A stretch of DNA of 64,000 nt from QHXW01 sp963752965 (lineage in GTDB: Bacteria; Acidobacteriota; Terriglobia; Bryobacterales; Bryobacteraceae), in the NCBI GenBank assembly GCA_963752965.1, contig CAVWAJ010000013.1, positions 372,001-436,000 of the forward strand, read 5' to 3'. Every line of letters starts with the position of its first letter. Within the stretch, counting starts at the first letter, position 1. Shown one piece after another: positions 32,130 to 40,090 of the stretch. The notes below the pieces were generated by a model that was not told where the DNA came from, did not search any database, and worked only from the letters and a program-made list of their open reading frames with translations. The position numbers and the translations under genes are program-made.

Positions 32130-33413
32130 ATGATCGATAAGCACAAGATTTTTAACGGTACCCAGGTCTTCTCGTCCGCATCGGGCGATCTGTTCGACGG
32201 TTTTTTCGCACCGGGGAAGAAGTGGCAATTCGATAAGTCGGACCTCGTCGACAACCGTGCGCGCCGTGTCTTCGACCTCGCGAACCGTGCCTGCAAGCAT
32301 GGCGTCTATCCCTACCAGTTGGCTTTAGAAGGCAAGTCGGGCCCCTGGGTGGAAGCCGAGGGCAGCCGGATGCTCATGCTTTCGTCCTATGACTACCTCG
32401 GCCTGATCGGTGATGAGCGTCTCGACAACGCGGCCATCGCGGCCATCCGCAAGTATGGTACCGGCACCGGCGGCGTGCGCCTGCTCACCGGCACCATCGA
32501 TCTCCACCACCAACTGGAACGCGATCTGGCGGCCTTCAAAGGCACCGCCATGGCCATCACGTTCAGTTCGGGGTACCTCGCCAACCTGGCCGTTCTCTCC
32601 GCCCTGCTCTCGCCGCAAGACCGCGTTCTGCTCGACTCCCTGTCGCATCGCAGCCTCGTCGACGCCTGCCGCCTTTCCGGCGTGACCCTCCGGCGCTTCC
32701 AGCACAATGATCCGTCTTCGCTCCGCCACGAACTGTCCGATCCGCACACCGGCGGCCGCACGCTCATCATCGCGGACGGCGTCTTCTCCATGGATGGCGA
32801 CATCTGCTGTCTGCCGGAACTGATCGCCATCAAGAAGGAATTCAACTGCTACCTCATGATCGACGAGGCGCATGCTACCGGCGTTCTCGGCGCGCACGGG
32901 CGTGGCACCGATGAACATTACGGAATCGACGCCACCGAGGTCGATATCTGGACCGGCTCCCTCGCCAAAGCCATTCCGTCGAATGGCGGTTTCGTCGCCA
33001 CTTCCCAGGAGGTCGGCGTCTACCTGGAGCACGCAGCGGCGCCGTTCATCTTCTCCGCGGCGCTCTGTCCCGCCGCCGTCGCTGCGGTTTGCGAAACGCT
33101 CTCGATTCTGAAGGCCGAGCCCGAGCGCGTCGCACGGCTGAAACGAAATGCGGATTTCCTGCGCGCCGGTTTGCGCGACATGGGCTTCAAGGTCGGCTTG
33201 TCCACGACTCCCATCATTCCCGTGATCTTCGGCGACGAAGCCGACGCCGCGCTGTTCGCTGGCCGCCTCCGCGAAGCCGGCATTGTGGTGACGCCCGTAC
33301 TGTTCCCGGCCGTGCCACAAGGCGCCGCCCGTCTCCGCATCTGCGTCACCGCCGCCCACACGACTGAGGATCTGGAACTAGCGCTCGGCGTTTTCAAGCG
33401 CTTGCGGAAGTAG
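32130..33413 (+). CDS. Alpha-oxoamine synthase-family PLP enzyme
   Basis: A 427-residue fold-type I enzyme of the 8-amino-7-oxononanoate synthase / 2-amino-3-ketobutyrate CoA ligase / serine palmitoyltransferase group. Visible motifs are GVRLLTGTIDLHHQLE (CoA-substrate loop), DEAHATGVLG with the PLP-pairing Asp and His, and the PLP lysine in TGSLAKAIPSNGGF. These enzymes condense an amino acid with an acyl-CoA. No biotin genes are near, and the N-terminal 60-residue extension is longer than BioF, so a ketobutyrate or sphingolipid-type reaction cannot be excluded. No clear Shine-Dalgarno. Confidence 0.85.
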   Translation: MIDKHKIFNGTQVFSSASGDLFDGFFAPGKKWQFDKSDLVDNRARRVFDLANRACKHGVYPYQLALEGKSGPWVEAEGSRMLMLSSYDYLGLIGDERLDNAAIAAIRKYGTGTGGVRLLTGTIDLHHQLERDLAAFKGTAMAITFSSGYLANLAVLSALLSPQDRVLLDSLSHRSLVDACRLSGVTLRRFQHNDPSSLRHELSDPHTGGRTLIIADGVFSMDGDICCLPELIAIKKEFNCYLMIDEAHATGVLGAHGRGTDEHYGIDATEVDIWTGSLAKAIPSNGGFVATSQEVGVYLEHAAAPFIFSAALCPAAVAAVCETLSILKAEPERVARLKRNADFLRAGLRDMGFKVGLSTTPIIPVIFGDEADAALFAGRLREAGIVVTPVLFPAVPQGAARLRICVTAAHTTEDLELALGVFKRLRK

Positions 33414-33466
33414 GAGCAGGCCGGCCATCCGGGGCGAACAGCGTGTTAGCAGGGTCGATTGGACGC

Positions 33467-33817
33467 TTATTTGCGAAACAGCTCGGAAACAATACTACAG
33501 CCAGTCCAGAACAAGATCCAACTAGCAATGTAGAATCCTATGATGAACAGGGGTGATGACAACATATACCAACGCAGCTTTTTGCGTGGTGCTGCTGCCG
33601 TGGCAGAAAGCATTCCCCCGAGAATCTGGACTACTGCTAATCGGTATTCGTACCCACGCACAGATTGACGAGGATCCAGAATCTGCTGCTGGTAGTCCTT
33701 CAACCCAGTCCAGCCGCCGATTGCGAAGCCTAAATAGGCGAGGTGCATCATCAAAGCGAAGCTGATCGCTAGGCACGCAACGCTCAGGATAGCGGTGGTG
33801 ATGCGAAAAGCGTTCAC
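33467..33817 (-). CDS. Small hypothetical membrane protein
   Basis: A 116-residue protein starting at GTG 33817, which overlaps the stop of the DUF4926 gene (GTGA). Two or three hydrophobic segments are visible (about 7-33, 62-72 and 88-108). No family is recognised. It is co-transcribed with the DUF4926 gene. Confidence 0.5.
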   Translation of the reverse strand: MNAFRITTAILSVACLAISFALMMHLAYLGFAIGGWTGLKDYQQQILDPRQSVRGYEYRLAVVQILGGMLSATAAAPRKKLRWYMLSSPLFIIGFYIASWILFWTGCSIVSELFRK

Positions 33818-34053
33818 GGTCGTGCCGTCGGCGCCAATTCCCGCACATGGAGAATCTCGCTGCCTCGAATCGGCCGGACGTCGGATTCTGCGAGGGTAAG
33901 TACTGCGACGGTTCTGCCTTCTGCGGTAACGAACTCTACTTCAAATGCAGTGTTGTCACCGTAACCATGCACGACGGCTCCGACGTCGCCCGCTTTGAGG
34001 TCATAATGCGGAACGTCGTGCAACAGAACCACGGTTTCTAGTTCGTGAATCAT
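33814..34053 (-). CDS. DUF4926-family protein
   Basis: A 79-residue protein at ATG 34053. The pattern HELETVVLLHDVPHYDLKAGDVGAVVH, split around the central Leu, with EVEFVTAEGRTVAVLTL, is the small beta-barrel DUF4926 signature, often found in toxin-antitoxin-rich or accessory regions. A GTG 12 bases upstream is an alternative. It is first of a two-gene unit with the membrane protein at 33467. Confidence 0.75.
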   Translation of the reverse strand: MIHELETVVLLHDVPHYDLKAGDVGAVVHGYGDNTAFEVEFVTAEGRTVAVLTLAESDVRPIRGSEILHVRELAPTARP

Positions 34054-34214
34054 CCCGGTCACCAACTATTCTAGAACGGATACGCTGTTACAAAGCGCGG
34101 ACTTGCTTCAGCTTGCTCCACGATTCGCCAAGGTGCCAGACGCAACTTGTCCGCTCACTGGTTCTGGCTCGGCTAGCCCAGCCCACCCCCCTTCCCTCTG
34201 CTACCATGCTCCCT

Positions 34215-36146
34215 ATGGCCGAGGATCGCATTTACCCCCCAAGTCGGGAATTTGTAGAGCACGCCAACGTGAAGGGCATGGATGCTTACCGCGCGCTCTA
34301 CCAGCGCGCCGAGGAGCAACCCGCCGAGTTCTGGAGCGAACTCGCGGGAAAAGAGCTCTTCTGGTTTGAGAAGTGGTCGAAAGCGTTCGAGTGGAATCCA
34401 CCCGCGGTGAAGTGGTTTGTCGGCGGCAAAACCAACGTGTCGTACAACTGCATCGACCGCCACCTGGCGACTCCCCGCAAGAATAAAGTCGCGATCCTAT
34501 GGGAGGGCGAGCCCGGCGATCAGCGCATGATCACCTACCAGGAGCTCCACCGGCTGGTGTCGCGCTTCGCCAACGTGCTGAAGTCGCGCGGCCTCAAAAC
34601 CGGCGATCGCGCCATCGTCTACATGCCCATGATCCCCGAGCTGCCCGTAGCCTTGCTGGCCTGCGCGCGGCTCGGCATCATCCACAGCGTGGTGTTCGGT
34701 GGCTTCTCCGCCGAGGCGCTCAAAGCCCGCATTCAGGATCTCGAAGCCCAAGTTGTGATCACCGCCGATGGTGGATGGCGGCGCGGCAAGGAGGTCCGGC
34801 TAAAACCCGCCGTCGATGAGGCGGTCGCGGATTGTCCCACGGTACGCGATGTTATCGTCTATCGCCGCACCGGAGGAGAGGTCGTTGTGCGTGAGGGCCG
34901 CGACCTCTGGTGGCACGAGCTCGACGAAAAGGCCGGCGAAACCTGCGAAGCCGTGCCGCTCGATTCGGAAACGCCGCTGTTCGTGCTCTACACTTCCGGC
35001 ACCACGGGCAAGCCCAAAGGCATCGTGCATACTACCGGCGGCTACCTGCTCCAAGCCACCATGACTATGAAGTGGGTCTTCGACCTCCACGAGGAGGACA
35101 CCTACTGGTGCACGGCCGATATCGGTTGGGTCACCGGCCACAGCTACATCGTCTACGGCCCGCTCTCCGCCGGCGCAACCACCGTAATGTACGAAGGCGC
35201 GCCCGATTTCCCGCAGCCCGATCGCTTCTGGCGCCTCATCGAAAAATATCGCATCAACATTCTCTACACTTCGCCCACGGCCATCCGTTCGTTCGTGCGC
35301 CAGGGCGACCAGTGGCCCAATGCGCACGATCTTTCGAGCCTCCGCCTTCTCGGATCGGTAGGCGAGCCCATCAATCCCGCCGCCTGGGAGTGGTACTACA
35401 AGACCATCGGCAAGGAACGCTGCCCCATCGTCGATACCTGGTGGCAAACCGAGACCGGCGCGATTATGATCTCCGCCATGCCCGGCGCGGTGCCGCTAAA
35501 ACCGGGGTCCGGCTCGCTCCCGCTGCCCGGCATTCTGCCCGAGATTGTCGACTTCCAAGGCCGGCCCGTCGGCGCCAACCAGGAAGGCTTCCTGATCATC
35601 CGCCGCCCCTGGCCCAGCATGCTGCGCACGATCTGGCGCGATCCCCAGCGCTACGAAGAGCAATATTGGAAGCGCATGCCCGGCCACTATCTGACCGGTG
35701 ACGCCGCCCGTCGCGACACCGATGGCTATTACTGGGTCCTGGGCCGCATCGATGACGTCATGAACGTAAGCGGCCATCGGCTGAGCACCATGGAACTTGA
35801 GTCCGCTCTGGTTCGCCATCCCGCGGTCGCGGAGGCGGCCGTCGTAGGCAAACCGCACGAGATCACCGGCCAGTCCATCACGTGTTTCGTAACGCTGAAA
35901 CAGGGCAAGTGGGACACCGAACAGCTCGCGGTGGACCTGCGCCAGTGGGTGGCCCACGAAATCGGCGGCTTCGCTAGACCCGAGCAGATCCGCTTCACCG
36001 ATGCACTCCCCAAAACCCGCAGCGGCAAAATCATGCGCCGCCTGCTGAGGGAAATCGTGACCTCGAACTCCGTCACCGGAGACGTGACGACGCTAGAGGA
36101 TCTATCTGTAGTGACGCGCCTCTCCGCGCAGCACGACGAGGAGTGA
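34215..36146 (+). CDS. acs: Acetyl-CoA synthetase
   Basis: A 643-residue acyl-adenylate-forming enzyme, normal length for acetate-CoA ligase. The P-loop is YTSGTTGKPKGIVHT (about 257-271). Other motifs are DTWWQTETGAI (A5), TGDAARRDTDGYYWVLGRIDD (A7/A8, read in two) and the C-terminal catalytic lysine in PKTRSGKIMRRLLRE, the site of reversible acetylation in Acs. It converts acetate, ATP and CoA to acetyl-CoA. The start is ATG 34215 (MAEDRIYPP); ATG 34206 is in frame and equally possible, and longer readings add nothing family-like. Confidence 0.95.
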   Translation: MAEDRIYPPSREFVEHANVKGMDAYRALYQRAEEQPAEFWSELAGKELFWFEKWSKAFEWNPPAVKWFVGGKTNVSYNCIDRHLATPRKNKVAILWEGEPGDQRMITYQELHRLVSRFANVLKSRGLKTGDRAIVYMPMIPELPVALLACARLGIIHSVVFGGFSAEALKARIQDLEAQVVITADGGWRRGKEVRLKPAVDEAVADCPTVRDVIVYRRTGGEVVVREGRDLWWHELDEKAGETCEAVPLDSETPLFVLYTSGTTGKPKGIVHTTGGYLLQATMTMKWVFDLHEEDTYWCTADIGWVTGHSYIVYGPLSAGATTVMYEGAPDFPQPDRFWRLIEKYRINILYTSPTAIRSFVRQGDQWPNAHDLSSLRLLGSVGEPINPAAWEWYYKTIGKERCPIVDTWWQTETGAIMISAMPGAVPLKPGSGSLPLPGILPEIVDFQGRPVGANQEGFLIIRRPWPSMLRTIWRDPQRYEEQYWKRMPGHYLTGDAARRDTDGYYWVLGRIDDVMNVSGHRLSTMELESALVRHPAVAEAAVVGKPHEITGQSITCFVTLKQGKWDTEQLAVDLRQWVAHEIGGFARPEQIRFTDALPKTRSGKIMRRLLREIVTSNSVTGDVTTLEDLSVVTRLSAQHDEE

Positions 36147-36196
36147 TCTTCCGTGTCGCCAGACGGGTACGGAGACTCCATCCCTTCCTGTTCCGC

Positions 36197-36544
36197 TTAG
36201 ACGGTTTGATTGGGTGAAGATTGTTCCGGATGAAACGTGTGGTCGATGCCCAGCGTTGCATCCGAGCCGGAAACGGACTCCGAATAGATCTCTGCTGCCT
36301 CTAACGACTCTGCCCGCATAATGTCAAGGGATACGACCTCTGCAAGCTTCCACACCACCCTTTGACTATCTCCGTTGCCGTAAGATTGTTCATTTCGACG
36401 GCCGATTTCCAACGCCTTCTTGAAGGCTGCCTCAAAGTCGCTGGCCTTGAATAGGTAGAGCGAGTCCGAATAATGTACGAGCCCGAGGCCTTCAATGATA
36501 ACTCCGAGTCGCAGTTTCGAACTGAACCACGTCTCGTTTGTCAT
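36197..36544 (-). CDS. DUF4288-family protein
   Basis: A 115-residue protein. The pattern TWFSSKLRLGVIIEG, then LYLFKASDFEAAFKKALEIGRRNEQSY and VVWKLAEVVSLDI, is the DUF4288 alpha/beta fold seen near immunity or defence-related loci. It lies just downstream of the leftward HigBA pair (112 bases from higA) and may be part of the same accessory cluster. Function unknown. Confidence 0.75.
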   Translation of the reverse strand: MTNETWFSSKLRLGVIIEGLGLVHYSDSLYLFKASDFEAAFKKALEIGRRNEQSYGNGDSQRVVWKLAEVVSLDIMRAESLEAAEIYSESVSGSDATLGIDHTFHPEQSSPNQTV

Positions 36545-36656
36545 TTCGCGTATTCCCCGCTAATCAGGAGCTTTCACTCTGTGCGACCACCAGGAGGGAG
36601 CACCCTGGACGGAGACCTCAATTCCCGATTTCTTCCGAGAACCTCCGGCGACCCCC

Positions 36657-37034
36657 TTATGCCGCGTGCCGCCTCTTCGCAACCGGCCGGATGAGCACCT
36701 CTGCGGGAATCCCAAAACGCTTATGGAGCCGGCGGATCATGGCGAGTGAAAGTCCGCGGTCGCCTCTCAGCACCTCGTAGACTCTGGTACGGTTCCCGAT
36801 GACTCCGATCAGGGCGCGCTGATCCAGGCCTTGTTGTTCCAAACGGAACCGTATGGCATCGATCGGATCAGGTGAGTCGATCGGATAGTGGGTACGCTCG
36901 TAGGCGTCTACCAGTGCAACCAGCACCTCCAGACGATCACCTTGCGGGCTGCCCTTGGCAGCTCCCCAGAGCTTCTCGATCTCGTGCAAGGCCCGGTCGT
37001 GATCTTTAGCGTTTTTGATAGGCTTGATCTCCAT
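36657..37034 (-). CDS. higA: HigA-type antitoxin (helix-turn-helix, type II)
   Basis: A 125-residue protein starting at ATG 37034. The N-terminal half binds toxin, and an XRE-type helix-turn-helix is at about 72-115 (LDQRALIGVIGNRTRVYEVLRGDRGLSLAMI). This is the larger HigA class (about 120-135 residues) that pairs with RelE-like HigB. It overlaps the 3' end of higB by 29 bases, so the pair is one transcript in toxin-first order. It probably represses its own promoter at 37359-37387. Confidence 0.88.
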   Translation of the reverse strand: MEIKPIKNAKDHDRALHEIEKLWGAAKGSPQGDRLEVLVALVDAYERTHYPIDSPDPIDAIRFRLEQQGLDQRALIGVIGNRTRVYEVLRGDRGLSLAMIRRLHKRFGIPAEVLIRPVAKRRHAA

Positions 37035-37347
37035 AGCGCACTTTTCTGACATCAATCTTGTCGTATTCGGAATGCGGGCCGAGCCACTTGATGAAGACCG
37101 TCCCTCGCATATAATCAATCGCGGTTACCAGGCGATAATCATTTCCTTTGATATTGAAGACCACTCGCTCCCGATCGATAATACTCGCCGTTCTGTAGTT
37201 CTTCTTGACATCCGCCGGGGTCCGCCAATCTGCCCGGTCGACCTCGTGGAACCAGGTATCGAGCGCCGCTTTGATCGCTACTCGCTGGTTCCTTGCCGAT
37301 AGCGTCTCGACAAACTTCGTCATTGTGCTGCGGGCGATGACGCGCAT
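37006..37347 (-). CDS. higB: HigB-type mRNA interferase toxin
   Basis: A 113-residue RelE-fold toxin of the HigB family: MRVIARSTMTKF start, ADWRTPADVKKNYRTASII, RVVFNIKGNDYRLVTAI, and FIKWLGPHSEYDKID with the conserved His and Tyr near the C-terminus. It cleaves mRNA on ribosomes in characterised systems. All key blocks are intact, unlike the ParE-like toxin at 19161. There is no Shine-Dalgarno, and the predicted transcript leader is only about 5 bases, so it may be translated as a near-leaderless mRNA. Confidence 0.88.
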   Translation of the reverse strand: MRVIARSTMTKFVETLSARNQRVAIKAALDTWFHEVDRADWRTPADVKKNYRTASIIDRERVVFNIKGNDYRLVTAIDYMRGTVFIKWLGPHSEYDKIDVRKVRYGDQAYQKR

Positions 37348-37358
37348 GCGCCAATGCC

Positions 37359-37387
37359 ATCATATCGCGTTCCCATTATGGGTACAA
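37359..37387 (-). promoter_or_regulatory. higBA promoter with an operator-like palindrome in the spacer
   Basis: On the minus strand TTGTAC (37387-37382) and TATGAT (37364-37359) are 17 bases apart. CCCATAATGGG (arms of 5 around one base, 37372-37382) lies in the spacer, where HigA could block polymerase. The transcript would begin about 5 bases before the higB ATG. Confidence 0.6.
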
Positions 37388-37397
37388 CATGGAGAAA

Positions 37398-37757
37398 TCA
37401 GTCGAGTGAGGCCCTTAGCACAGCCCGGAGGCCATCCATGCACAGCACGGCCGCATGCTTCGATTCCGGCTCCAGGCCACCGACAGCCTCTTCGATGGTC
37501 TCCGGCTTGAGCTTCGCGAGCTCCGCGGGCGATTTTCCTTGGATCCACTCGGTCAACGCTGAGCCGGCCGCGATCGATGCCGTACAGCCGCGCGTCTTGT
37601 AGCGCGCTTCGGTGGCCACCCCGTTTTCGAACCGAACGGACAGCCGCAGGATATCGCCACAAGCCGGGTTGCTGACATCCACCGTAACGGCCGGAGGGTC
37701 CAACTCCCCTACATTGCGTGGGTTCTGAAAATGGTCCAACAGGCGCTGGCTGTGCAT
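37398..37757 (-). CDS. IscU/NifU-like iron-sulfur scaffold protein
   Basis: A 119-residue U-type scaffold. All three cluster-ligand cysteines are present: C33 in NPACGD (with D35), C58 in TRGCTAS and C106 in AVLCMDG. It starts at ATG 37757 and is divergent from the Nudix gene with 9 bases between. It resembles the stand-alone scaffolds of Acidobacteria, not paired here with iscS or suf genes, so its partner desulfurase lies elsewhere. Confidence 0.88.
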   Translation of the reverse strand: MHSQRLLDHFQNPRNVGELDPPAVTVDVSNPACGDILRLSVRFENGVATEARYKTRGCTASIAAGSALTEWIQGKSPAELAKLKPETIEEAVGGLEPESKHAAVLCMDGLRAVLRASLD

Positions 37758-37766
37758 CGGTGACCT

Positions 37767-38204
37767 ATGATCCAATATTTTATGCAGATCGTGGTTGCCG
37801 CGGTGATCGAGCGCGACGGGCTTGTACTGATCGGACAACGCCATCCGGGGAAGTGGCACGGGCTGAAATGGGAGTTTCCGGGCGGCAAGGTCGAGCCTGG
37901 TGAGACGCCGGCTATCGCGTTGGGCCGCGAACTGGAAGAGGAACTCGGCATTTCGGCGGAAATCGGCCCCGTCATTGCCGATTTCGAATACCAGTACCCC
38001 GGGCGCGCTCCTATCCGATTGATTTTCTTTGGTATTACGCGTTTTGCTGGGAAAGTCGAGAACCGCGAATACCAGGAAATCCGCTGGGAGCGACGCGAGC
38101 GCTTGCCGGAATACGATTTTCTCGAAGGAGACGTGGAGTTCGTGCGCTCCCTGGCCCTCAGTTCGGGAGCGTCACCTGCATCTTGTGGTTCCGATTCAAC
38201 TTAG
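37767..38204 (+). CDS. Nudix hydrolase, MutT-like
   Basis: A 145-residue protein. The Nudix box GGKVEPGETPAIALGRELEEELGI at about residues 39-62 (read in two) is complete: G, E, RE, EE and G in the right spacing. The opening VVAAVIERDGLVLIGQRHPGKWHGLKWEFPGG, read in parts, is typical of 8-oxo-dGTP or related nucleotide-cleaning enzymes. The last 47 bases overlap the convergent gene at 38158-38793. ATG 37782 is an alternative start. Confidence 0.9.
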   Translation: MIQYFMQIVVAAVIERDGLVLIGQRHPGKWHGLKWEFPGGKVEPGETPAIALGRELEEELGISAEIGPVIADFEYQYPGRAPIRLIFFGITRFAGKVENREYQEIRWERRERLPEYDFLEGDVEFVRSLALSSGASPASCGSDST

Positions 38205-38793
38205 CAGTAAGCTCGCGATCCACCAAACTCAGCGATGCCTGGTTATGCACGCGCTGCGCGGTGACATAGTGCAGCGTCTCGCCTTCCACCCAGTAGGCAA
38301 ATGCCGAATAGATCGAGTGGCCCTTGAAGGCAATCAGGTAATAATCCACGCCGTCTTCTGACGACGAGTCAACCGGCTCGCGCCCCGGGGCATCATACAC
38401 GCGCACGCTATCGGAAGCGGTGTCATCGCCATACTCGTGGATCACCGGGGTTGCATGCTCCGGAACGAAGTTCTGGTTAACAACCGCGTCGGGTGCCGGG
38501 GCCGGTTCCGGCGCGGAGCTGTTGTCATATCCGTAACCGCCTGCGTACACAGGATATGCATAGGGCACTACCACCACTGGCTGAGAGTGATAGTGATGTG
38601 CGTGACCGGAACCGCCCCGCCCGGCCACGGTAGCGCCAAGGCTCGAAGCAAATGCCTTATTGGTGATGGAGAATGGGGTGCTGGAGGTAGCAGGCTGAGA
38701 GGCGGTTCGAGCCTGCTGCTTAGGAGCGGACTGCTGAGCAAAACTGCCGACGGTGAAGGCTAAGGCAAGTACACTAACTCCGAAGGTTTCCAC
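38158..38793 (-). CDS. Exported protein with His/Tyr/Pro-rich segment, unknown family
   Basis: A 211-residue protein starting at GTG 38793, chosen for its Shine-Dalgarno GGGAGG 7 bases upstream. A signal peptide ends near VGSFAQQ. A low-complexity region with GHAHHYHSQPVVVVPYAYP (about 60-80) could bind metal. The C-terminal half (DGVDYYLIAFKGHSIYSAFAYWVEGETLHYVTAQ, in parts) resembles small stress-type beta domains seen beside OmpH genes in Acidobacteria. It lies behind the OmpH/BamA genes and may be transcribed with them. Function unknown. Confidence 0.6.
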   Translation of the reverse strand: METFGVSVLALAFTVGSFAQQSAPKQQARTASQPATSSTPFSITNKAFASSLGATVAGRGGSGHAHHYHSQPVVVVPYAYPVYAGGYGYDNSSAPEPAPAPDAVVNQNFVPEHATPVIHEYGDDTASDSVRVYDAPGREPVDSSSEDGVDYYLIAFKGHSIYSAFAYWVEGETLHYVTAQRVHNQASLSLVDRELTAKLNRNHKMQVTLPN

Positions 38794-38829
38794 GGCGCGC
38801 CTCCCAAAAATACAGCTTACACCCAATGT

Positions 38830-39408
38830 TTACTTTGTAGGAGCGGCTGGTTTTGGTGCTGGTACTGGGGGCGGCTGTGTCCCCGTGGCCGCGGTGGGCG
38901 CATTCTTATCGTACAAGTCTATGACTTCCTTGGTGATGTTGATACTCTCGGCGGCGTATACCACCGGGGTGTTTTGACCACTGATGTCGAGGATCAGGGT
39001 GTACCCATGGTCCTTCGCAAGGCGCTCGATGACGACGATGATCCGGCTACCGAGCTCGTTCATGATCTTCTGTTCCTGCTGGTCGAGCTCGGCCCGGGCA
39101 TCTTCCATATCGCGATTGAGAGACTTGGTCTTCTGATCCACTTCGCGCGAAAGTTTCTGGCGCTCGCCATCGTCGGTTACCTTGACGAGCTGCGCCTGGA
39201 GCTGCTGAATGTCGGCCTGGCGTTTATCGAGGTCCGCCTTCCTGGGGCCGAAGCGCGCCTGCAAATCGTTGCCGGCCTTCTGGCCATCCTTGGTGGTGGC
39301 AATGGCGGCTTGGATATTGATTACGCCGATCTTCCCGTTGTTTTGGGCAGATGCCACCAAGGCTAGGGCCAGTCCGAGTGCGGGTACGGTAAACTTTCTC
39401 ATCTTCAC
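38830..39408 (-). CDS. OmpH/Skp-family periplasmic chaperone, copy 1
   Basis: A 192-residue protein with a signal peptide (about 1-22), a short beta strand (KIGVINIQAAI) and a long charged coiled coil (about 45-115; LDKRQADIQQLQAQLVKV and DGERQKLSREVDQKTKSLNRD), as in Skp. The C-terminus is Pro/Ala-rich. It chaperones outer-membrane proteins in the periplasm. It starts at GTG 39408 with GAGGAG in front. It is 15 bases downstream of its paralogue and both follow bamA. Confidence 0.88.
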   Translation of the reverse strand: MKMRKFTVPALGLALALVASAQNNGKIGVINIQAAIATTKDGQKAGNDLQARFGPRKADLDKRQADIQQLQAQLVKVTDDGERQKLSREVDQKTKSLNRDMEDARAELDQQEQKIMNELGSRIIVVIERLAKDHGYTLILDISGQNTPVVYAAESINITKEVIDLYDKNAPTAATGTQPPPVPAPKPAAPTK

Positions 39409-39423
39409 GACTTGCTCCTCAGA

Positions 39424-40017
39424 TCACTTCGCGGGCACGGACGGCTTGGGCTTGGGAGCCGGGGCGGCAGGGGTACCTGGAGCGGCTGGCGCCGACGGCG
39501 CGTTCTTGTCGTAAAGCTCAACAATCTCCTTGGTGATCTCGATCGTGTTCGACGCGTACATCACCGGTGTCTGTTGGGAACTGACGTCCAAGACGAGGAC
39601 ATAGCCGTTGTCCTTGGCGTACTTATTGACCACTTGCATCAACCGGCCGAGAAGTTCGCCCATGATCTTCTGTTCTTCCTGATTCAACTCGGCCTGGGCA
39701 TCTTCGGTATCGCGATTGAGCGCCTTGGTCTTCTGGTCGATCTCTCGCACCAGGTTCTGGCGGGCTTCATCGCTCAGCGTATTGCGGCCGCGGTTGAGCT
39801 GGTCCTGCAACTGTCCGATTTCCGTCTGGCGTTTTTCCAACTCAGTCTTCTTGGGACTGAACCGCCCCTGAATTTCACTGGCAGCCTTCTGGCCATCCTT
39901 CGTGCTGACGAGGGCGCTCTGGACGTTGATCACGGCTACCTTATTGGCGTTTTGAGCCGGCGCCTGCAACGCACCACAGAGCATCGCGACCGGCAAAACG
40001 AAAAATATGCTTTTCAC
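39424..40017 (-). CDS. OmpH/Skp-family periplasmic chaperone, copy 2
   Basis: A 197-residue paralogue of the preceding protein, with the same layout: signal peptide, KVAVINVQSALVSTKDGQKA, coiled coil from about 50 to 120, then GYVLVLDVSSQQTPVMYAS in the C-terminal part. It starts at GTG 40017 with AAGGAG upstream. The two proteins share phrase-level identity throughout, so they arose by tandem duplication. It is the first gene after bamA (73 bases). Confidence 0.88.
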   Translation of the reverse strand: MKSIFFVLPVAMLCGALQAPAQNANKVAVINVQSALVSTKDGQKAASEIQGRFSPKKTELEKRQTEIGQLQDQLNRGRNTLSDEARQNLVREIDQKTKALNRDTEDAQAELNQEEQKIMGELLGRLMQVVNKYAKDNGYVLVLDVSSQQTPVMYASNTIEITKEIVELYDKNAPSAPAAPGTPAAPAPKPKPSVPAK

Positions 40018-40090
40018 TCCAAGACTCCTTCACAAATCGGGGGGCGATCGGCCCTTCCCGTACTTATTCTATGCGGTTGCCGCACCGGAT

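Noticed and set aside
32325..33359. Long frame antisense to the alpha-oxoamine synthase
   Set aside because: The real gene has complete PLP motifs; the antisense frame is low-complexity Gly/Arg/Glu.
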